NCBI GenBank assembly: GCA_003500135.1
Contig: DNTA01000138.1
Coordinates: 1 to 9,857 of the forward strand
Reading direction: 5' to 3'
DNA: 9,857 nt
Origin: Cytophagales bacterium
Lineage (GTDB): Bacteria > Bacteroidota > Bacteroidia > Cytophagales > Cyclobacteriaceae
This document shows, in pieces, positions 6,746 to 9,857 of this stretch. The position numbers and the translations under genes are program-made. The notes beneath the pieces are model-generated. The model was not told the origin of the DNA. It worked only from the letters and a program-made list of their open reading frames with translations, and searched no databases. How positions within the stretch are numbered: the first letter of the stretch is position 1; each line of letters opens with the position of its first letter.

Positions 6746-7459
6746 ATGAAAGCAATGATTTTTGCTGCTGGTAAAGGCATCCGCCTTAAGCCGGTAACCA
6801 ACCAAACACCAAAGGCTTTGGTCAAAATTGGTGGCCAGCCTATGCTTTGGTATGTATTAAAACAGATGGAAAGGGCAAATGTGAAGGAAGTGGTGGTCAA
6901 CGTACATCATCTGGGCCATAAAATTGAGGAGTTTCTTTCTGGACTTGATACGGAAATAAAATGTATAGTGTCAAGGGAATATGACGAGTTGCTTGAAACG
7001 GGGGGAGGGCTGAAAAAAGCTGGCCCGTTGCTTAAAACCAGTGAACCATTTTTTATTGCTAATTCCGACATATTGAGTGATCTGGATTTTGTGACATTTA
7101 AAAGTGTACATAGTAAGCTTAGACCCCTTGTAACACTTGTAGTAAATGAAAGGGAGAGTACGAGAAAGCTGCTTTTTAATCGCGAGGGAATATTGTGCGG
7201 CTGGGCAAATAAATTGACCGGCGAAAAGATTATTTCAAGAAATTCGGATGAGCTGGTTGAGAAAAGCTTTTGTGGAATTCACATTGCGGAGCCGGAATTG
7301 CTGGATATGATTACGGAATCGGGTAAATTTTCTATTCTGAAGACTTATCTCAGGTTGGCAGAAAATCATGAGATAAGATACTACGAACAGCCACAACTCA
7401 AATGGATAGATATTGGCACACCTGAAAAGCTCGCTGAGGCCGAGGCGATTTTTGGTTAA
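6746..7459 (+). CDS. murU: MurU-like sugar-1-phosphate nucleotidyltransferase
   Basis: This 237-residue protein has the nucleotidyltransferase fold of MurU and related enzymes. The nucleotide-binding start is MIFAAGKGIRLKPVTNQTPK (Gly9, Gly11, Arg13, Lys23). LETGGG is at 83-88, the metal-binding Asp108 is in IANSDI, and a second acidic site, Asp222, is in WIDIGTPEKL. Length fits the family, with no C-terminal acyltransferase repeats, unlike GlmU. In the recycling pathway AmgK makes MurNAc-1-phosphate and MurU converts it with UTP to UDP-MurNAc, bypassing the fosfomycin-sensitive MurA step. The kinase gene directly upstream makes this reading likely. A mannose-1-phosphate or glucose-1-phosphate transferase is the alternative. 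The ATG at 6746 matches the usual family start. Its stop lies 4 bases from the stop of the converging ClC gene, with no terminator hairpin visible. Confidence 0.82.
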   Translation: MKAMIFAAGKGIRLKPVTNQTPKALVKIGGQPMLWYVLKQMERANVKEVVVNVHHLGHKIEEFLSGLDTEIKCIVSREYDELLETGGGLKKAGPLLKTSEPFFIANSDILSDLDFVTFKSVHSKLRPLVTLVVNERESTRKLLFNREGILCGWANKLTGEKIISRNSDELVEKSFCGIHIAEPELLDMITESGKFSILKTYLRLAENHEIRYYEQPQLKWIDIGTPEKLAEAEAIFG

Positions 7460-7463
7460 TATT

Positions 7464-9251
7464 CTAATGTTCAGAAAAATGCTTGAGCAGCTTTCTGTAT
7501 TTCGATAGTATGTTTGCCTTGGATACAAAACCGATATACTTTCCCTCATTGATCACCGGCAAGTTGAAATGCCCGCTTTTTTGGAATGATTCCACAATTT
7601 CTTCTACCGTATCATCAGGCGAAACCCAGTGGTTAGGATAATACATCAGCGACTGGACTTTTGTGACATCATACAGTTCAGGTTTGAAAATAATATAACG
7701 GATATTATTAAGATGCACTATGCCATACAATACACCTTCTTTGTCGACTACAGGGAATAAATTACGTTTGGATTCAGAAATAACCTTCACCAGGTCGCGC
7801 AACGTGGCATCTTTGTCTACACTTTGAAAATTGGTCTCAATCAATTTATTGAGGTCCAGCATTTTCAAAATCGCCTGATCTTTGTGGTGGGTAAAAAGAT
7901 GGCCCTTTCTTGCAAGCTGACGTGTATAAACACTGTTTTTTTCGAAATTCTTTATTGTGGTATACGATATTGTGGACACGATCATAAGAGGAATAAAGAG
8001 CTCATACCCCCTGGTGAGTTCCGCGATAAGGAATATGGCGGTAAGTGGCGCATGTATTACCCCGGCGATCATTCCAGCCATACCAACAAGGGCAAAATTG
8101 GCGTTTTCCAGGTGACGTATATGAAAAAGGTTGGCAATTTGAGCAAATAATAATCCGGCATTGGCTCCAACAAACAACGAAGGCGCGAAAATCCCACCAA
8201 CTCCGCCGGCACCAAAAGTCGAAGAAGTAGCTACCACCTTAAGCAATACAATGGCCAGGAACATAAAGATGATGGCAAAAGCGTTCTCCTTATATGCATA
8301 GAAGAATGTATTATCAAAAAGATAATCATAATTGCCTCTCAGGCTGGCGTTGATTACTTCATAACCTTCACCGTACAATGATGGCAGCAGGAAAATCAAC
8401 AAGCCGAGTATGATAGAACCGACAATCCATTTCACCCAGATATTTTTTTGCTTGAGATGTGTGAACCAGTGGTCCATTTTGTTGTAAACCCGGGTAAAGT
8501 GAAGCGACAATATGCCACAAATGACACCCAAAATGATATAGTATGGAATGTCATCGAACTTGAATTCAGAATGGATCAGGAATTTATATACCGACTGTTG
8601 TCCAAGAAAAAAGTAGGATACCAGGGCCGCTGTAACGGAAGAGATCAGCAAGGGAACAAGAGCGGTAAGCGTAAGATCGAGCATTAATACTTCGACTGCA
8701 AAAATGACGGCAGCAATAGGCGCTTTGAATATAGCGGCCATGGCTCCCGCAGAACCGCAGGCAATCAACATGATCAATCTTTTATGATCCAGGTGGCTTA
8801 TTCGACCTATGTTGCTACCAATGGCCGCACCGGTAGATACCGTTGGCCCCTCCAAACCGACACTACCTCCAAAACCAACGGTAAGCGCACTGGTAATAAA
8901 ACTGATATAAGTATGGTAAAACTTCATCAGGCCGCTTTGCTTGGAGATCGTATACAAAACATTTGGTATACCATGTCCTACGGGCTTCTTGACCACGTAT
9001 TTTTTAATAATGACCACTATGGCTATGCCAATGGCCGGATAAATAATGTATTGAAAGTTTTCGTATTCAATTGAAAAGCCTTTGGTAAGTAGTTGTTGAA
9101 TGTAGTGAACCACCCATTTTAAAAATACCGCCGCGAAACCTGTTAAAATGCCAATGATGGTGGCCAGGAAGTTGGTAAACTGTTGGTCACTTATGTGCTT
9201 TCGGCGCCAGATCAGAAATCTTGTAAGTGGCGGTAAGCGCTTTAAATCCAT
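7464..9251 (-). CDS. ClC-family anion channel/transporter with two CBS domains
   Basis: This 595-residue protein has a complete ClC core (about 25-435). GHGIP is at 92-96, GLEGP at 132-136 with the gating Glu134, GSAGAMAAIFKAPIAAVIFAVE at 166-187, GGIFAPS at 352-358 and VY442 for the central anion site. A CBS pair follows (about 473-527 and 534-590), which in this family often binds nucleotides to regulate transport. Two positions stand out. The residue matching the inner proton glutamate of E. coli ClC (Glu203) is Val188, as in channel-type ClCs, and the usual Ser of the GSGIP motif is His93. It sits in the inner membrane and moves chloride or a similar anion; channel or exchanger behaviour cannot be decided. 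It is transcribed alone from a promoter near 9287-9318. Confidence 0.93.
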   Translation of the reverse strand: MDLKRLPPLTRFLIWRRKHISDQQFTNFLATIIGILTGFAAVFLKWVVHYIQQLLTKGFSIEYENFQYIIYPAIGIAIVVIIKKYVVKKPVGHGIPNVLYTISKQSGLMKFYHTYISFITSALTVGFGGSVGLEGPTVSTGAAIGSNIGRISHLDHKRLIMLIACGSAGAMAAIFKAPIAAVIFAVEVLMLDLTLTALVPLLISSVTAALVSYFFLGQQSVYKFLIHSEFKFDDIPYYIILGVICGILSLHFTRVYNKMDHWFTHLKQKNIWVKWIVGSIILGLLIFLLPSLYGEGYEVINASLRGNYDYLFDNTFFYAYKENAFAIIFMFLAIVLLKVVATSSTFGAGGVGGIFAPSLFVGANAGLLFAQIANLFHIRHLENANFALVGMAGMIAGVIHAPLTAIFLIAELTRGYELFIPLMIVSTISYTTIKNFEKNSVYTRQLARKGHLFTHHKDQAILKMLDLNKLIETNFQSVDKDATLRDLVKVISESKRNLFPVVDKEGVLYGIVHLNNIRYIIFKPELYDVTKVQSLMYYPNHWVSPDDTVEEIVESFQKSGHFNLPVINEGKYIGFVSKANILSKYRKLLKHFSEH

Positions 9252-9270
9252 TCGTTACACGCAAAAATTC

Positions 9271-9318
9271 AGGTGAAGAATATTTTCAAAAATCCTTTAT
9301 TTCACCTAGAAATCAAAA
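9271..9318 (-). promoter_or_regulatory. ClC promoter candidate inside an inverted repeat
   Basis: On the minus strand TTTTG (9318-9314), 19 bases, then GATTTTTG (9294-9287) resembles the Bacteroidota promoter with one mismatch in the -7 box. Transcription would start near 9281, about 30 bases before the ATG at 9251. AGGTGAA (9271-9277) and TTCACCT (9301-9307) are perfect inverted arms whose centre (9289) lies on the -7 box. That layout would suit a repressor site; an RNA hairpin is less likely because one arm lies upstream of the predicted start. Confidence 0.42.
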
Positions 9319-9332
9319 CGTTTCGCCAAATC

Positions 9333-9359
9333 ACTTAATTAAAATTAAAACCATTAAGT
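9333..9359. repeat. AT-rich inverted repeat in the ClC/cyanophycinase gap
   Basis: ACTTAAT (9333-9339) and ATTAAGT (9353-9359) are 7-base inverted arms around 13 bases. The divergent gap 9252-9499 otherwise holds only the ClC promoter candidate and no convincing gene. The repeat may be an operator for either neighbour or chance in AT-rich DNA. Confidence 0.25.
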
Positions 9360-9499
9360 AAATGTTATCAATGACAATTAGGGCCTCAAATCTTACATGC
9401 TTCAAATGTTGGGAAAATAAAAGTTTTTATTAGAAGTTGAATTCTTTTATTAAATCATCCATTTGAATTTTGTTAAGAAATAATCATTTGATATGCTAT

Positions 9500-9857
9500 A
9501 TGACGGTGGTTCATGACCCTTTGATCGAGCAGTGAACCGGATAGTTCGGTTTTTTATGCCAAAAAGCAATTCACGGCTCAAAATATTTCGAATGTATTTG
9601 GGCTTCACTTTGAAAAAGGTTCGATCCCCGACCCTGTTCGTCTCGATTCTATCAGAAATGCTAAATTGATTTACATTTCGGGTGGTGACCAAAACAGGTT
9701 TATGGAAACTGTGAAGGGCACTGAAATAGAAAAGGCTATTTCAGAGGCTTATAAAAGTAGTGTTTTAATAGCCGGTACTAGCGCCGGCGCGGCAGTCATG
9801 AGTAAAATGATGATTACCGGCAATGAATTGAAGCATCCTCCTGTTTTCCTCGGTCAA
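9500..9857 (+). pseudogene. Cyanophycinase-like peptidase (S51 family), damaged N-terminus, cut by the right edge
   Basis: From 9525 to the edge one frame reads SSSEPDSSVFYAKKQF, then AKLIYISGGDQNRFM (GGDQ at 9681-9692), then AGTSAGAAVMSKMMITGN with the nucleophile Ser codon at 9780-9782. These are the hallmark motifs of cyanophycinase, which cleaves cyanophycin-like Asp-Arg polymers to dipeptides. The expected start (signal peptide, GGG loop and PTAS strand, 60 or more residues) is not there. The frame is closed by TGA at 9522-9524 and again at 9501-9503, and no ATG falls between 9525 and the GGDQ motif. A different frame, ATG 9500 to TTG 9523 (MTVVHDPL), could supply the preceding strand, implying a frameshift near 9524. 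Either the gene is broken or the assembly has an error. The identity is firm, but the pseudogene status is less so. Confidence 0.68.

Noticed and set aside
7824..9074. Several plus-strand frames of 61-108 residues within the ClC gene
   Set aside because: They are opposite-strand shadows of a complete, motif-rich ClC gene.
342..9524. All in-frame stops in the two damaged genes (342-344, 686-688, 9522-9524) are TGA, while the nine intact genes end in TAA or TAG; could TGA be a sense codon here?
   Set aside because: The long intact genes contain no in-frame TGA, which would be unlikely if it were a sense codon, and both damaged genes also seem to need a frameshift, which recoding does not explain.
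9450..9692. Minus-strand open frame of 80 residues
   Set aside because: It overlaps the cyanophycinase motifs on the plus strand, which are far better supported.

Overview
The window looks like a piece of a Bacteroidota chromosome, probably from the Cytophagia. The evidence is moderate-to-low GC, promoter-like sites of the Bacteroidota type (TTTG, about 20 bases, then TAnnTTTG), near-absence of Shine-Dalgarno sequences, and the gene families present. I cannot place the genus. No RNA genes, insertion sequences, CRISPR arrays or phage genes are visible.

Left edge (1-1104): a DUF1800-family gene on the minus strand runs off the window. It is broken by two in-frame TGA codons and one frameshift. 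After it come an AT-rich spacer with repeated TTAACATTAA boxes and a 45-residue single-span membrane protein on the plus strand.

Left block (1160-3570, minus strand): a three-gene cluster encodes a four-span membrane protein with a class III nucleotidyl cyclase domain, a c-type cytochrome lipoprotein (8-base overlap) and a hydroxypyruvate-isomerase-like TIM barrel (13-base gap). A good promoter candidate precedes the cyclase. This block could link a cyclic-nucleotide signal to periplasmic electron transfer and sugar or keto-acid metabolism, but that link is inference from gene order.

Centre (3722-7459, plus strand): a short ECF sigma factor resembling ECF41/SigJ with most of its C-terminal domain missing, then a membrane fatty acyl desaturase ended by a strong terminator. 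A two-gene operon follows: an aminoglycoside-phosphotransferase-fold sugar kinase fused to the C-terminal domain of RapZ, and a MurU-like nucleotidyltransferase. The kinase/MurU pair matches the AmgK-MurU route that recycles cell-wall MurNAc to UDP-MurNAc. The fused RapZ domain, which in enteric bacteria senses glucosamine-6-phosphate, is the most interesting part of the window.

Right block (7464-9251, minus strand): a ClC anion channel or transporter with two CBS domains converges on murU with only 4 bases between stop codons. Its promoter candidate lies inside a 7-base inverted repeat. Right edge (about 9500-9857, plus strand): a cyanophycinase-like gene lacks a readable N-terminus and seems frameshifted. 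Both window edges therefore carry damaged genes, while everything between them looks intact.
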